Counted from the first letter of the stretch, positions 47,801 to 61,856 are shown. The stretch is 64,000 nucleotides of DNA from Phoebastria nigripes (GCA_035582835.1 JAYKAV010002661.1:62001-126000), one strand, 5' to 3'. The notes: generated from the letters alone by a model not told the origin. Program-made: numbers and translations.

Positions 47801-50694
47801 AACAACTAAACACAAGACAAAGCCAATATGAAACAGTTGTCCTTTTCATGTATAGGTGTTCCTATTGCATTCTTCACCTGGGTCATTGTTTGTGTGTACC
47901 ACAATCTATGCTAAATGCCCTGGGAGGAGGGACCAGGGCCAAAGTCTTCCTATTGCTCTTCACCAGTCCAGCAACATAGATATGCCATATATAAATCAGA
48001 TGATTTGCACAGCAGGAGTGGAAAATGCCACAGCACCAGGCACTTAAGCACACTGCACCATCTCCATTTCTGCAGCCAAAGTATTCTAGGATTGAGTGGC
48101 CGTTTTGGCTACAAGTCTCTTGAGTCCAGGCGCCTGAATTCAACCTTAGCCATGTTGATTCATCAGAACCCTTTCCATGAATTCAGATGAAACTTAGGGT
48201 TGAGAACAGAGGTAAAGTCCTGCTCCAGCTCAAATCAACAACAAAATGGGGTAGAGCATGACCAGGGTTTCATTCAGCATCCTGCTTTCCTGACTGCCAA
48301 TCCTGTATCATAAATCAGGTTGCACTTTACCACTCACAGCAATCACCAGAGCAGGGACAAAATTCATAACAGTCTGAAAGCTCAGCTTTTAACAGGTTTG
48401 CTGATGTTAGAGGAAGTAAATATGAATCACTCATTTAGGGGAGAAAACATGTGAAATGTCTAGCTTTCCTATTGTTTGGAATTGAATATCTGAAACCTTA
48501 CCAAAATTTGTATTAAAAATTGGAATGTGTTTTATAGGGAAATAAAGGGTGGTGATTTGTCTGAAATATTACAATTCTCATGAAGCAGGAATCCACATAA
48601 ACTGCAAGAAAAACCTGTTTCTTTTCATCATAATAAAAATGAAAAAAATCCTTGATTTTTCAGTGCTGAGCAAATATATCAGACCTACTAGCTTCTCCAT
48701 TGAGAATTATTCTACTATTTTTTCATCTGAGGAATCCTAAACTCACCAAATCTTAAAATCACATATGTCTATAAATTACTAGATAAAAGGAGTCTTCCTG
48801 TAAAACTGATATTTATTACCTGTATAGAAACAGGAAAATGGAACTGAATTAAGGGAACAGCTCAGTCTAACATTAAAGAATACGGGATTTCTAAGTGAAG
48901 TTCAACTTAATACTTTACAGAGTCTGACAGTATTGAGGACTGAAATGAAACAGAACAAAGTATGTATTAGAATTCCAGAGACGTGGATGGAATAGTATAG
49001 TATCACCTAGCCATAAGTATTCTGTGAAAAGAGGGATGGATAGTCTGGAAAGGGAAGGAATCCTCCAACATCTCCTGGCAATGGCATATACTTTTAATTA
49101 CAGTATCTATTTCATCCTGGATTCTNCATCTTATAACTCTGAGAACAATGGCATGTCTGAAAGTTGAAAAAACCACCATCTCTTTTAGCAAAAATAACTC
49201 ACTCTGAAATCTTTCTTCTAAAACAGATGCTGACTTCAGGTGTTCATTCATTAAGGTAAAATTGGATGAACGATTTTCAGCTTCACTGAAAAATTAGAAC
49301 AACTTTGTAATTCACTCATTTAATAAATCAAGAATGAGAGATGATTTTTCTCCCCAAGTCACTTTAAAATATGTTCTGAAGCTTGCCCAGTTCATGAAAT
49401 TGTGTCATAAATCCAGCAACTGTGACTTCCAGTTCAAGGAAATGCTATTGTATAAGCACTAAACATGACGGCACTGGATAGTGCATGGCAGCTTCCAAAA
49501 GCAAAATACCTTAAGGGTTCATCCATCTGCCATGGACTGTGAGGAGATCTGATGAAGTTCCTGAATGGGAGATTGTATTTTGGGCCACTTCTGTTAATAC
49601 AGATGTTTCCTATATTGGTTTGAACCATTTGGCAGATGTTTCCAAATGCCTGGCCTTAGTTTTGCAATATTTGCGTTTGTCCACGCAGGTGGGCACCATG
49701 GGTCCAATCCTGCAAGTTGTCCAGGGTGGATCTCAGTAGCCTTTCCACAGTCAGAGGAGGGTTTCCCAAGCTAAGGTCTAGCTCTGTAATGCTTCCAAAG
49801 AGACTAACAACCCTCACACAAGGATGTTAAATGGGCAATTACAACTGTGAACTCATATGATATAAAAAGTACAGGAGAAGAAAATGGGAAGCATTGGCTG
49901 CGTTAAAAAAAAAGTATATAAATGAATATAAAATAATATGAATTGCAATGAGTACAAATACCTTGGGGCTTGAACTGTGATCACAGTTCATGGCTACATT
50001 CCTGTTCAGGACTGAGGTTGCAGACCGGACTGGTTTCTTCCCTTTCCTAAGCCTTTCTGCTTGGTGGCGAGAGGACACTCCAGAAGAGATCAGGCAAGCG
50101 GGCTTTTATCCCTGCAGCAGCTCCTACCTCTCCCTTTCATACCCATCAGCATCAGCAAATCCAGGAGTGATGGATCTGCATNCCGTGGCAGCTGAGCAGT
50201 ACGTACCCAAACTGGCACAGCCTGGACCATGCATACAGAGCAACACCACATCACACAGGCTGTGTTCATCAGTCCAGGACTGTTGGATGTCCATCATCCA
50301 TGATAGCCGGATGTCAGGGAATCTGGCAGGTCATCAAAATGGAAGGGCAGTGGGTTTTCACTAAGAGCAAGTGGTAGCTGGCAGACTTGGGCAGATAGTT
50401 CAGTCAGTAGCGANGCCAAGCTCCCTCAGTGGCCCAAGCTAGTTGCCTAAGGCAAACAGCAATAATCCCAAGTGTCAAGTGCTTCCTGCATCCCATCCAG
50501 TCTGGCCTTGCTGTAACCATCTGCAGTCAGAAGGAAGGAGTCCAGGTCAGCAAGATCTTTCTGGTCACTGTGCAGGCACGTGCTGGAGCATGCCAGGTGC
50601 CGTAGCTCAGTGGGTTCTTTTGCTGCTCATCTGCTCTGGAGTACTCATGCATGTGCACTGACTTGCTCTTTACATAGATGCCTGAAGTTAATAA

Positions 50695-50912
50695 TACTGT
50701 CAACTCTTACAGAGCACTCTTCTGACCCATAGCTCAAACTGCTTTACATATAAAGCAATGTTATCCCATTTTACTGAATGAGGCATGTAAGGTATGGAGA
50801 GGTGAAATGACCTATTCCCGCCACCGGCAGGGAGGAAATCAGCCCTTCTCCTGAGCTGTAAGCGCTTTGCTTTCTCTGCTAGACCCCACTACCCCAGCTG
50901 TACTTCTCACAG
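50695..50912 (-). repeat. MIR-like SINE, reptile type, best preserved in window
   Basis: On the + strand the order is CAGAGCACTCTTCTGACC, CTGCTTTACATATAAAGCAA, TTATCCCATTTTACTGAATG, AGGCATGTAAGGTATGGAGA, GGTGAAATGACCTATTCCC, GGAGGAAATCAGCCCTTCTC, CTGAGCTGTAAGCGCTTTGC, TCTCTGCTAGACCCCAC. This parallels 'gtgctttacat..ttatcccattttacagatggggaaactgaggcacagagaggtgaagtgac..gggaatcgaaccc..gtgctctatccactagacc', the antisense form widespread in turtle and crocodilian genomes. It supports a sauropsid origin. Confidence 0.65.
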
Positions 50913-53900
50913 GGCCGCAGTGCTCAGGTTCCAGCTACAAAGCAGTAAAGCACGTAAAATGGGTGAAAGCTAATGTGACCACTTCACTAATGACTGTTGA
51001 AGCCACTGATGAATTATAGACACTATCCGTAAGGTCTAGAGGAAGAGACAAGCTTTCGGTGCACACTCATGTTGTCATGGCATATGTGTGACTTTCTGCA
51101 GTGAGTTGAATTCATTGCCCACTGCTTTGCTTTGAATTCTAGTAGCATCTTGTCCACAAAACTTAGAGAAGCTACACATAAATGATCTTTGGAGAACATA
51201 AATGTATTGCTCTTGGTTTTGAATCTGTCCCAAAGTTTAGATGTATTACTATGCTGGCTCCCCTCTTCCTTATTTCCCTTGCTTCCCTACTTACCACTAC
51301 AACCCTTATCGCAGACCTCATCTGCCACTTCTCTTGCATAACTCTGGGCAAATCCAGCAGCAGTTTACACCAGCTTCTCTTCCTCCAGTGAGTATGAGAA
51401 GGTGCAGGGGTCACTCTTGCTTCTCCACCCCACAGTGCATGGACCTGCCTATCATGGTCATATTTCTACCCTCCAGCCTCTATTTGCTTCCCCAATCACT
51501 TCTGAATGATGCACCTACTTTCCTTGCTTTCCCCAGCTGAAGAAAGGTCAACTACTTGAAGTGGTAAATCTGTTTCACTGCTTCTGCTTCCAACTCTACC
51601 CCAGGCACAGAGACATGCCAGGCACTTCTTCATTTTTCCCCACTCTTCTGTTAGCCCCATCTTCCCCACCCCGGTGTTATTTATACAATAAACTTGCAGC
51701 CAAGGGTTTCCTTGGCAACACACATGCCTTCCTGCTATCTATTTTACAACAGGCTTGAATTGTCCTGCAATAGCTTAGAGGCAGCAATTTAACACAGCTG
51801 GTGGCACAATACTTCTATTCTGAGTACATGTTTCCTTCACCAGAGGTAACTCCTGCGCTGATAACTGAGCTTTCATTCATCTGTAATGGCAAGTAAAAAG
51901 AACATATTATAGTGAAAATAGAAGTAAAGTGAAAGCATGATGGGAGCAGTCAGAACAAAGCATCCCAGGAGCTGCACTTATTTTATATTGCAAACTAATC
52001 AGTTACTGAACAGCAATAACTGAGGTACCTAAGTTTATTTCTTTTCATGAATGAAAGAAGACATTGTGCTAACTCAACTCGCACAAGGGCGTGACAGNTC
52101 TTTATTGGGTACTTACACTATGGCATCCTCAACAGTTATACTTGTTGTAATTCTCACAATTTCTTTTTCCCTCTGTACCTTTGTTTATAAACAAGGCAAG
52201 GTTTGCAAGGGCAAGTTACATTTTTCTTAAGATGTTTAGCATACTAGACAGAATAGAGAACTCTCGAGTGCACACTCATACACATCAGGGCAAGCAGAAA
52301 AGAGAAATACATTGCCACAGATTTTCTTTGGTCTCTAGTCAGTCAGTCCCTGGAATAGACACCACTGAAGTCTGAATATGAGTATCCATTTTATCTATCT
52401 TCTAATCACTGAAGCAGAGAAGAAATGGAGGGTTTGGGGGTTCATGGGTGCATGTACAAGCTATATACTGCATATTCCTGTACCTCAGAGTAATCCTTCC
52501 CTACAGTGGAGGGAAATTTTGACTATACGAAAGCCATACATCTTCACCATACCCCCAAATTAGCTCTTTTCCTATTTTTGTCTCCATTTCTCTTGACTTC
52601 ACCAGTTCTGAAAGAACTAAGGAAGCTTTATTGTACTGCTAGTGCTGTATTTGCAATAACTGCTTTAACAATTGTAGCTTCTTCCTCTAACAAATTGTCT
52701 GAAAACAGCCTCTGTTGCTTGTGTGTGGAAATCCATAAAACATTACTTGAGTACCTTTTCATGCAGAACAAGTTCAGTCAATAATTTGCAAGCAAGCTCT
52801 TCAGTGATTTTCACTGTTGTCCAGCATCCAGTGTTGCCTGGTTGTTGAAGCTGAGTAAATTTTGCTGCCAAATTGTTTTGAGGCTATCATCTACAGCGTT
52901 TCCTGCAGCCAGGAGTGAGCGAAGGCTGCCAGTGCTCCCAGCTGAGCAGAAGCTTTGAAACTCTGGGAGCACAGCGAGCCANGACTGGAAAGCCTTGCTG
53001 TGAGACTGGGCATCTCTAGCCAGGCTCAGCTAATGTTCCAAGTTGAAGCCTGCGTGGAGCAAGCTGACATTTGGCCACAAAATACCAAGCACTTTTATAA
53101 ACAAAAGGCTTCAGCTGGTCAACTTCTGTCAAGCGTGTCTACACAAGTGCTTGCAACACTTCTCCCAGGACTGGGAGGATGTGGTCNCATTTTTCGTGAG
53201 CAGATATGTCCTTGTCTATCTGTTATCAAGACTGCCAGGACTGTGAAACTGGGGCTTCTACTTGCTTTCTTGAATAAAGTCTTGGCCCTAGTCACCTGAA
53301 GAAGTACTTGGCATTGTATTTTTTTGGTGACCATCTGCTGTTGTAACAAACATAACTTATTCCTGTAAGTGGAAAGGGAAAAAAAGTTGTTGCAAGTACC
53401 ATCAACGCAGNTTCACTCACTTCTAAAAATATTCCCTGATGGGCAGATGCCGACCTGTGAACACCAAGTATTGTCACCAAAACCAATTCTACAACAAAGA
53501 ATTGGTATAATGCAACATAAGGCAGAAGAACATGCCTAAATACATTACCCAGAAATATCACTTCTGTATTCTTAAGTATGAAATGAACTCTAAACCAAAC
53601 TGTAATATGCTTTAATATTGAATCAAATTGCAGGAGAGATCCAAATAATGACTGAAAAGATGAAAGAAAAAGTGTTTTGTTTCCAGTATACCCCTTTTGG
53701 AANCATTGAATTTATAATACCTGCCCACCTTGACAACAGCAGTGCATGGAGATTTTATTGGTAGCAAGTAAAGCCCATGATTTTTATTTTGTTTGTCTGC
53801 AGACTGATAGGAAATTCAAACAGAGGTCTATTTACTTAAGGGACATGTACGCTTTCTAGCAGCATATTCAGCTGGGCAGGTTTTCTCCCCCTTAAAATGA

Positions 53901-54649
53901 TAAATCTGTTGGATGATGGAGTCATCTCTCACTGGTATCAAACCCCACTTATAAGCAACAGATGTGCCGATCTGAGCTCCAAAGGTGGGACACTAATAGT
54001 TTGCAGATGAGCTTTTGTGCTGGAGAGAAGACTGATAAAAGTGAGAGCTGAATATTAATAAAAAACTAGTGTAGTGCTTTCAGAACTTGGATCTGCATGA
54101 AAGCCAGGAAAAACATTCTCTTCCGCTGAGTTGGTTCAAAAAGTCATTTCTTACAGATTTTTGCTTTTAAATCAGAAAAAGGATTGTTTATTAGGAAATG
54201 GAGAACATGCAAGTATTTGAGGATGTTCTTGCCTCGAGGCAGTTGGGATTAAGAATGTACAGTAAATCTACAGCGGTAGAAGTTCATTCANATCAGTGGG
54301 AATTTTGCCATTATCAGGAACCAGAAAAAAGGATTCTCAGGCACATTTCTCTTCAGCCATCCCTATGAGTCTTTCTGGACAGAGCTATCAGCTTCAAGAA
54401 AGGCTCCCATTTGCAAAGGGTGAAGATGAAAGGAGAAGAGACGCCACAAGACACGGCATCTTGTGTGTGTGTTGAAAGCTTTAGCCATCCCTTTTCTGCA
54501 GTGGAAACAACCAGCTAACACTTACAATGCCCGGGAGATCAGCCCAGGAGTGGCAGAGGGCACCCTCTCCACCCACATGTACTGCAGCACTCCATCCTGC
54601 TCAGAGTTTACCGCTTACAGCTATGCTACCTTTCAAGGTCTGTCCTCAA

Positions 54650-54780
54650 AGAGAGACTTGGGCTATGCCTATACTAGTAAATTAAACAGGGCCAGGGGAC
54701 ATTCCTGAGTAATGTAATTCAACTGTTCGTAGTGTTACATTGTTAGAGCAGTCCCCGGGCTCTATGTGAACTGGAAAGGG
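54650..54780 (+). repeat. Possible fragment of a reptile DNA transposon
   Basis: GGGCTATGCCTATACTAGTA followed by AATTAAACAGGGCCAGGGG resembles the terminal 'gggctatgtctacactac..aattaa' sequence seen in many non-autonomous hAT-like copies of turtles and crocodilians. No matching second end or target duplication was identified. Confidence 0.3.
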
Positions 54781-55685
54781 CAGTAGGGCTCTATTTTCGG
54801 TGTTTCTTAGAACAAAACAGGGAGGCTACCCAGTGCCGAGCAAAGAGAAGGCACACAACAGCTAGGCAAAATTACCTGGCCACTTGGGCTGTTCATTCAG
54901 TGCTACAGGTGTTTTCTTTTCACCAGGCAAGGGCTGCTAATGCACATGAGGAGGACACCTTTCTCTGTCAGCAATGACACTATGCAAGACTGGCATCATT
55001 TTGATGTTTGGAAGAGATAGCTCTGAACACTGATGCACTTCATGTGCGCTCTCAACAGGCCAGGTACTTAGGTAATGTAAAGATAAATGACTGACTTGTC
55101 TTCTAAGTACATTGAAGCTCTCAGGATTAAAAAGCGCGATATGTAAGTACTGATTTTAGCACTTCATTCAAAAAACATCTTGTGAAGAATCCTCATTAGA
55201 GGCATAAGATGAAACTGGGTCACTGTGAACCATGTGTAGGCTTAATTCTCCCTCATTACAGTTACTGCCCTGGAAGGTACTCTAGGAATGAGCAACGTAA
55301 GCAGTGTTTCATGCCAGCACTTTACCATAGTACCTTCATTTCTGAAAATGAAACTCCAGTGACAAAGAGCTGTTTGCCTCTTTCTTCTCTAAGTGTTGCT
55401 ATTTAAATTGTTAAATCCCAGTCACAGAAGGCCACAGAGGTTACTTTCTTCTGTAACCCCCGAGTGCAGAACAGATCCATGTCTGTGCACTCGGGAAGCA
55501 GAGTCCCTCCATGTACCCTCCTGGTTGTTCTTTGTGTGGTTTTGGTGCATATCTGTAGTGCAAGCAAGGCTACAACAGCATCCCTCAACCTCTGAATTTA
55601 CAACGTTGTGTGATATGAAGAGCCAAGGAGAAGGGAACNGAGGAATAAAAACTCCCCTTTTCATCACAGCAAGTCTCTGGTAGGA

Positions 55686-55880
55686 TTGGCTTGTCTGAGC
55701 CACAGCCAGGGATCTCCTTGGGTAAGGTGCTTGTCTAGGGATGGAGGAGATCCCTGGCTTCAACTTCTGCATGCCAAGAAGCTGGAAAGGGCAGTCTGGC
55801 TGGATGGTCAATGTGGACCAAGATCAAGAGGTGCAGGTTTAATTCCTGTCTGTATTGTAAACTTTGTTCTTTGCTGACAA
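55686..55880 (+). repeat. tRNA-derived SINE-like fossil
   Basis: AAGGTGCTTGTCTAGGGATG then GAGGAGATCCCTGGCTTCAAC resembles a tRNA-like head with a degraded B box, and a second B-box-like GCAGGTTTAATTCCTGTCTG lies near 55836. Two diverged heads or one duplicated element are possible. It is not a functional tRNA gene because no cloverleaf can be closed. Confidence 0.45.
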
Positions 55881-56142
55881 CATGAAATGGGAGTGCAGGT
55901 ATTGACCTACTCCAGTACAAGAGCTAGACCGTATTCTTATTGCCATATATATTCAGAGGCACATATCCTGAGGCTCCAGTCTCAGTTTGGAGCTTAAGTG
56001 TTCCTTCATGTAAGAATAAAATCTAGCATATAAGTACGGGGAGAAAACCATGTATTTGCACAGGTAGTAACTGACTAATAGCAATTCAGTCTTGCAAGAG
56101 ACCAAGTATCAAACTGACNTGGTTTGCCCTTTTGTTTTCTTA

Positions 56143-56176
56143 TTTAATCAGTTTTCTCATTTAATAAGTTTTCTCA
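56143..56176 (+). repeat. 17-bp tandem duplication
   Basis: TTTAATCAGTTTTCTCA is followed immediately by TTTAATAAGTTTTCTCA, two copies differing at a single base. It is a recent-looking short tandem duplication. Confidence 0.9.
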
Positions 56177-57854
56177 CATCAACATCTGACTCACCTTATT
56201 TTTCAGAATGAAAAGTCTTGCTTTTTGAGAATGCCTAATTGTGAATCATGGACACNTTTATGTGGCAGACTCTAAAAATAAATACCAGTCCAGCAGTCAG
56301 CAGTTGATTCTTCACACACTATCTACATCAAGCTCTGGGCAGAAACTGTCAGCTGTCAAAGAAGTTGGTTAGAAATCAATACAACTTTGAACAAAAAGCA
56401 ACAGGTATACTATTTTCTAGCATCTTGTCAGCAGACTGTGAAGGTAAATAGATCTAAAACACAAAAAACCTGTGATAATCATCCAGAAAATAAATATTGT
56501 GGTAGCAGAAGGAACAACTAAACACCATCAACTGATGCCCAGNGCACATGGAAAAGAGTGTTCAAGGCATGTCTCAATAACGTCCTTCCATCAGGCCAGC
56601 TGCAGGTTTAAGTCTGAGGTTTGGGCTTTTTTGGTTTTTTCCATAACATTTTTCTTGCAGCGAAGTCTGTTTGAGTTTTGAGAAATGTTTCCTGGTTTGT
56701 GATGATCAAATTCATTCAAGCTTTCCCAGAGAGGTACCTTAGAGCAATGCAGTAAACTACCCCTCACCTTTTTGCTTGCGGAAAATATGAAAGAGAATTC
56801 TCATAGGGAACAGTGAATGAAATGTAGCCAAATACACCTGGCTGGAATTTACAGAACACGGTGCTGTATTTTTAAAGTTGAATCTCATATATTAGATTTT
56901 TCAGCGACAGGCTGTATCCCTCAGGATTAAACAAACATATTAAACAAAAGGCAAAGGCTCGTAACAAGTAACATGCTTCCCTACAAGCCTCCTCACTAAC
57001 TGTGTAAAACCTGCCTAGTACTACCGACAATAAGTAAAACCCAGCCTATGGGACAGGTTTACCCAGCCCAGTCCTGACCTGGTAGAGACACAAGCTTGCA
57101 GTCAGGAAGCAGATCACCAGTCACTGCCCTAGTCACCTCACCCAGATGGCATGACTCTACTGCTTCAGACCACAGCCTCATCCCCAGTTATCACTGGGTA
57201 GATGTGCTGCTTCAATAGGGGGAAAGAAGAACAAAAACTTCTGTAAAATCCAACAGCTTAAGGGAGTTTTACCATCTGAAATTGTGATTCTACTGATCAC
57301 GTCTTTTTGACACAAATCCAAACATCAGAGGATGAGTCTGCTTCTCTCGTGCTAGTCAGCAGCTATATCTTTGGAAAAATGAGGTTTTGCCTGTTTTATA
57401 CACTACTCCACACTTCTTGATGCAGAGTACTGAAATATTAAGCTGTCTTCTGTGAGTTACAAGTACAGAGGGTTTCTAAGTTGCCTAGTATTCTCAGTTG
57501 TGATTAATTTTAAAATGATTCAGTAAAAAAAAGGCTTCGTCTCAAGATTTGGGGGGGTAGAGAGTTTTTCTTATGAGAGATTCTAGACTGACAGCCCTAA
57601 AAACAGTTTTTCTTCTCTCTTCTAAGTGTGGGAGGGGTGAGGACTCAGATGAGCTGTGGACTTGCAAGACTGTTACTGGTATAATGCAGCCTTGTTCTGG
57701 GAGAGCTAATACTGGAGACAGAGGGTAGGCAGTGGCGGACCAACTGGGGAGATTGCAAGGATTACAAGGCCATTTCATACTATTTGGTATTGCAGCGGCT
57801 AAGGGATGGGCAGTAGCCACAGACCTGCACAGCCTTCTCCTACACATGGTACAA

Positions 57855-58025
57855 CAGAGGTGGCTGCAGAGGATCTAACTGATTGGCCAGGCGTCACTTC
57901 AGAAATGAGGCAGAGCAGAGAGCTGGCCTGATGTCTCCGTAGCGAAGTGTTTTAGCCTGGATCCTTGCCCCTTCTCAGAGCCTATGGTTGGAGGCTCTTA
58001 AAACGCTTTACAAATACTAACCCTC
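57855..58025 (-). repeat. Possible antisense MIR-like fossil
   Basis: GTCACTTCAGAAATGAGGCA and TCTTAAAACGCTTTACAAAT followed by ACTAACCCTCTTTGG recall antisense MIR words such as 'aagcgctttacaaacattaaccc'. Order and spacing are only partly consistent, so the call is weak. Confidence 0.35.
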
Positions 58026-58089
58026 TTTGGATCACCCCTGTGCTGGAGGCTTCAAGTTTGCTGCTGGGTCTGAGGCAGGTTTCCAAGAT

Positions 58090-58225
58090 GACTCCCGGCA
58101 GATTATTTTGATGTGTTTGTCCCTCATCCTGCGTGTATGCAATAGGGATAATGCCGGCTCACAGGTTGTACTGTGAGGCAAAAATAACTGGAGTTAGTGA
58201 CGTGTTTTGAGAAAGTACCCCTGCC
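58090..58225 (+). repeat. MIR-like SINE fragment
   Basis: GTCCCTCATCCTGCGTGTAT, GCAATAGGGATAATGCCGGC, TCACAGGTTGTACTGTGAGG and TTTTGAGAAAGTACC follow the MIR 3' pattern 'cctcatctgtaaaatggggataataccacctcatagggttgttgtgaggatt'. It is one of the clearer copies in the window. Confidence 0.6.
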
Positions 58226-61200
58226 AGATAGAAAGTTAGACACTCAGATCAGCTCAGGAATAAAGGGAGGAAGTGTAAACGAAGCAAGATAATTGTGGGA
58301 TTGAAAACCCTCCAAACTGGCGAACTTCCTTAACTCTCAAGTACTCTTTGAATGTGTAAAGTACATAGCTACATAAAAAGGCAAATTATCAGGTGTAAAA
58401 GAGTGATAAAGCTGTTAACTGAGTTGCATGCCTATAGGCCAGCTAAGCACTTGGCCCAAGGTGTTGTGTGTGCTGGAAACCCTCACTTCCAGTTTATAAC
58501 TCCAGTTTGTCACCTCAGTTTTAATCATAGCATTCCTTATAGTCTGAACAGTTTTTATTTCCCATAACATTCCAGGTGAGAAATTAGTTTTCCAAGGCTA
58601 CAAAGGCACTGAACTTTCATACTACTTAATTTTAACTATTTGTAATACTTTAAACACTAGTTCTTTGAAAAGGACCTTACTTTAAACTGTCTTTTGCTGT
58701 TCTGAGCATCAGACACTGAATTAACTTTGCTGAAAAGTTGACGTAAACCTTAACAATAATATCGCAGCTGGCTTGCTGATCTTGTTTACTAAATTCACCA
58801 GAAATGACTTGGTTTTGCTTCTCTGTTGTTATTCACCTACTGGCTTTAAGTTAGGCTTAGTACTCTTTTCACAACATGCTGCCTCTGTCTCCAGGGAACA
58901 GCAGTGAGCACAGGGGTGTTCAGGTCTCCCCCAGGAGCTTCAAGTCACCCTTGGAATAAAAATGAGTTTTCAGCCTAGAAAAGGCTCTTATGCGCCATGA
59001 GAGATGGTTAGAAGCTTTACTGATGTGAGGCATCCATTTGCACCCGGCTACCCCCATACCAAAAAACAGAGAGAATGAAAAATGGTGTGTTGAGACTGTC
59101 TGAGGCACAGCCACAGCTCATTAGGAGAAAAACCTGTTTCCAAACATCTGCTCTGCTCCTACCTATGTTACAATTCACAGTTTTGTTCTGATTAAGTGGC
59201 AGTTGGAGTGGATTATAAAGAATTAAGTGATAGACAGGAGAGGATGCCTTGCATCCTGTAAGTGCAGTGGCAGCTGAGAAGTTCACGACAGCAGCATGAG
59301 CCCATCACTCTTCCCACCAAAGGAAGATAAAGTGGAGAAAATCAGAGATTACCAGTGGCACACGTTCCTGGCACTTGCTGTGTTCTCACGGGCCACAGCG
59401 TTACCTTATCTGCACCTTCCTCCTGCTGCCTTCCTGCTGCCANCAGACTCCTCTCAGGTTTTCATCTGAAGCGGACTGAAGGTTTCACCTGGGGCACAGA
59501 GGCTCCTGTCCCCTGCCCTGAGCCGGCGAGCACGGAGCAGCCTGGGTCTGTGTCACTGAACCCCCTCAGCACGGGGACTGCAACCGAGCTGCATGGCTGG
59601 CACCATCCCCGGCCCCATGCTAACGCCTGAACTGTGCCTGGGAACAAGTGTTGATTGGCACAGCCCAAAACCAGCCCTGGACCATTTTAAGGATATCTCT
59701 ACTGAGATGATCGAGTCCCAGGGACCAGACCATTCCTGGCATTTAGTGACTGGGAGGGTCACAGCCCTGGAGAAGGACGAGGAAGGGAGGTGGGGGATGG
59801 GATCACTGAGGCTGTCCCAAGCTACTTATCTGTCAGAGGTCAATCAATTTGTCGTACCTATAAACATTTCAGAGCTGAGTTTCACTCTTTGCCCAATTTG
59901 AGGACCACCAGGAATGGCTGCATGACTGGCCATGGCTGTTATGTTACTGTCACGTGTGATACAGCCCCTTAAGTACAGGTGCAATAGCAGCTATAACCTC
60001 GTTATAAGATCAGTTACAACATCCAGAGGAATTCACAACTAGTATCTCTACTGAAATATTTGCAGAAGAAACATGTTTTAAAACTTTATTCCTTTGAAAA
60101 CATGGCTACAGATTCAATAAGGAACCTGATTTCACAGGTATTTTGACAAACCAGAAATTAATTCCATCATCAGACACAGATCTGATAAAACTACAGATGT
60201 CTACAGAGGGTTGTAGATGAAGCAGTTTCAGGTATTTTATTGTACTGAATAATCTTTTCATTGAGAATTTATTTCCTTTCAACAATAAGAATATTTAGTT
60301 TCTGATTCTCCTTTTTTTATCCTTAGATCTCAAAGATTTTCACAGATAGGAAACACTTGTGTGTTCACAGATCATGTGTGCTTGTGTCTGGAGAGGACTG
60401 AACACATCACATGTCTACTGTAGCATCTATACTGTAGAAGGTGCAGGAATAATCATGATCTTTTATTTGTAAATATGGAAGAAAAGAATCTGATAAGTCA
60501 CATTCAAATAATGTCCTCAACATGTACTAGAACTTTTCCTGTTCGACACTTATGTTTTTAATAAAGTTTAGTAAGGGCTTCATCTTGATTTAACTAGGCG
60601 TTTGGTCAGGTTTGACATAATGGGAACATACTTGCAGCCCATTTTATGTGCAGAAATATAATGTACACACAACTCCAGCCCTTGTCAATGCAGAACGTGA
60701 GCTAGTGTCTCCTGGAAACTGCCTTATTTACTCCATTTGATAAATTCAAACTTCTCAGGAAATGTTCTGCCAGTTGCATTTCTGTAGCTGGCTGAGAAGA
60801 CTTTATTTTATTGACATCCTTGTCCTGGTCTAATTCAGGCTAGGAATTCAATTGGGTCTAGTTGTGTACAGAAAGCAAGAATTGACCCCATACCTGGAAA
60901 ATGTTAACTTGTTACTGCACTCTACACTGTAACAGGGTACTGTGTCTCAAAAGTTGATGAGTATGATCTCAGAAATGGCAACCAGGGAGGAAGTAAAATC
61001 ACTAATTAGCAGCTGCTATACTGACAGGCAACACTGGATGCCTTGCTTTGCAAAGCAGCCAAATAATTCATTGACATGATGGTATCATCAGAAGACGTTT
61101 AAGACTTCTTTTCAGATTTCTTTTAACCAACTGCTGGTCTAATGAATGTCTCAGATATCTGCCGAACCTAATTTGGAAGGAGCTTTGTCTCAGGTCGGTT

Positions 61201-61843
61201 TTAAGACTAATTTAGTCCTTTATTGACTTTATTTTTAGCATATGTTTCACTGGAAGGTTCGCAATGGTAATCTTGACTGTTTGGGTTGTTTCAGTCTCCC
61301 AGCTGAGAAAATATATTTATCCTCTTATTTTTATCTTGCCACCCAATTTCATCAGAGAAACAAGTAACCCACTTGCAGATCAGAAAATTGAGAAATGATC
61401 TGATACTTATGACACAAAATCTATAATTTAGTTCATTACTAGTTACTTAAATTTATTTTTTTAAATTCCTGGCATGTTTATACTTAACCATCTCTATCCA
61501 GGGGTTCTTCAGCAATCTCTCATGTATGAGGAGTTTGGCTGTTGCTTGTAGACTTAGGAAGCATCAATCAATTGACTAGGAAACCAACACAAAATATTAC
61601 TTCTCAAAAGTGAGGAACAACTGTTCCACTCACTGATGGTGACTCAGGAGGCAATGGCACTACGGAAAGATTGCTTTTAAATGAAGCTTCCTACAAAGTT
61701 GGAGAAGCTCATTTCAGAAGCAGGATATATTTCTGCAACAGAGCTACAAACTCCAATAACCTGACCTGTACAAGAAACTTAAAACTCAAAAATAAATAAC
61801 TTACTTAGAATATAGCTGCTTTTTTTCAAGTGCATGTGCCATC

Positions 61844-61856
61844 TTTTTTTTTTTTT
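61844..61856 (+). repeat. Poly-T run
   Basis: Thirteen T residues are followed by CCTTCTGCTTTTC. It may be a reverse-oriented retroposon tail, but no body was recognised. Confidence 0.6.

Larger units (their letters stand above)
40001..50000. other. Downstream gene-free DNA, part 4
   Basis: No gene is supported. The segment contains three old SINE-like fossils (44400-44525, 45115-45250, 45295-45450), a CpG cluster (46010-46240) and an extended repeat-poor block (46560-47800). Short open frames on both strands cluster in the GC-richer part near 46 kb and reflect composition. Confidence 0.5.
50001..57000. other. Downstream gene-free DNA, part 5
   Basis: No gene is supported. It contains a relatively clear MIR-like element (50695-50912), a possible DNA-transposon terminal fragment (54650-54780), a tRNA-derived SINE fossil (55686-55880) and a 17-bp tandem duplication (56143-56176). 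Several single N bases are scattered here. Open frames are short and unrelated to known families. Confidence 0.5.

Noticed and set aside
55686..55880. Possible tRNA gene because of B-box-like GGTTTAATTCC words
   Set aside because: No acceptor stem or anticodon arm can be closed. The words fit a degraded tRNA-derived SINE.
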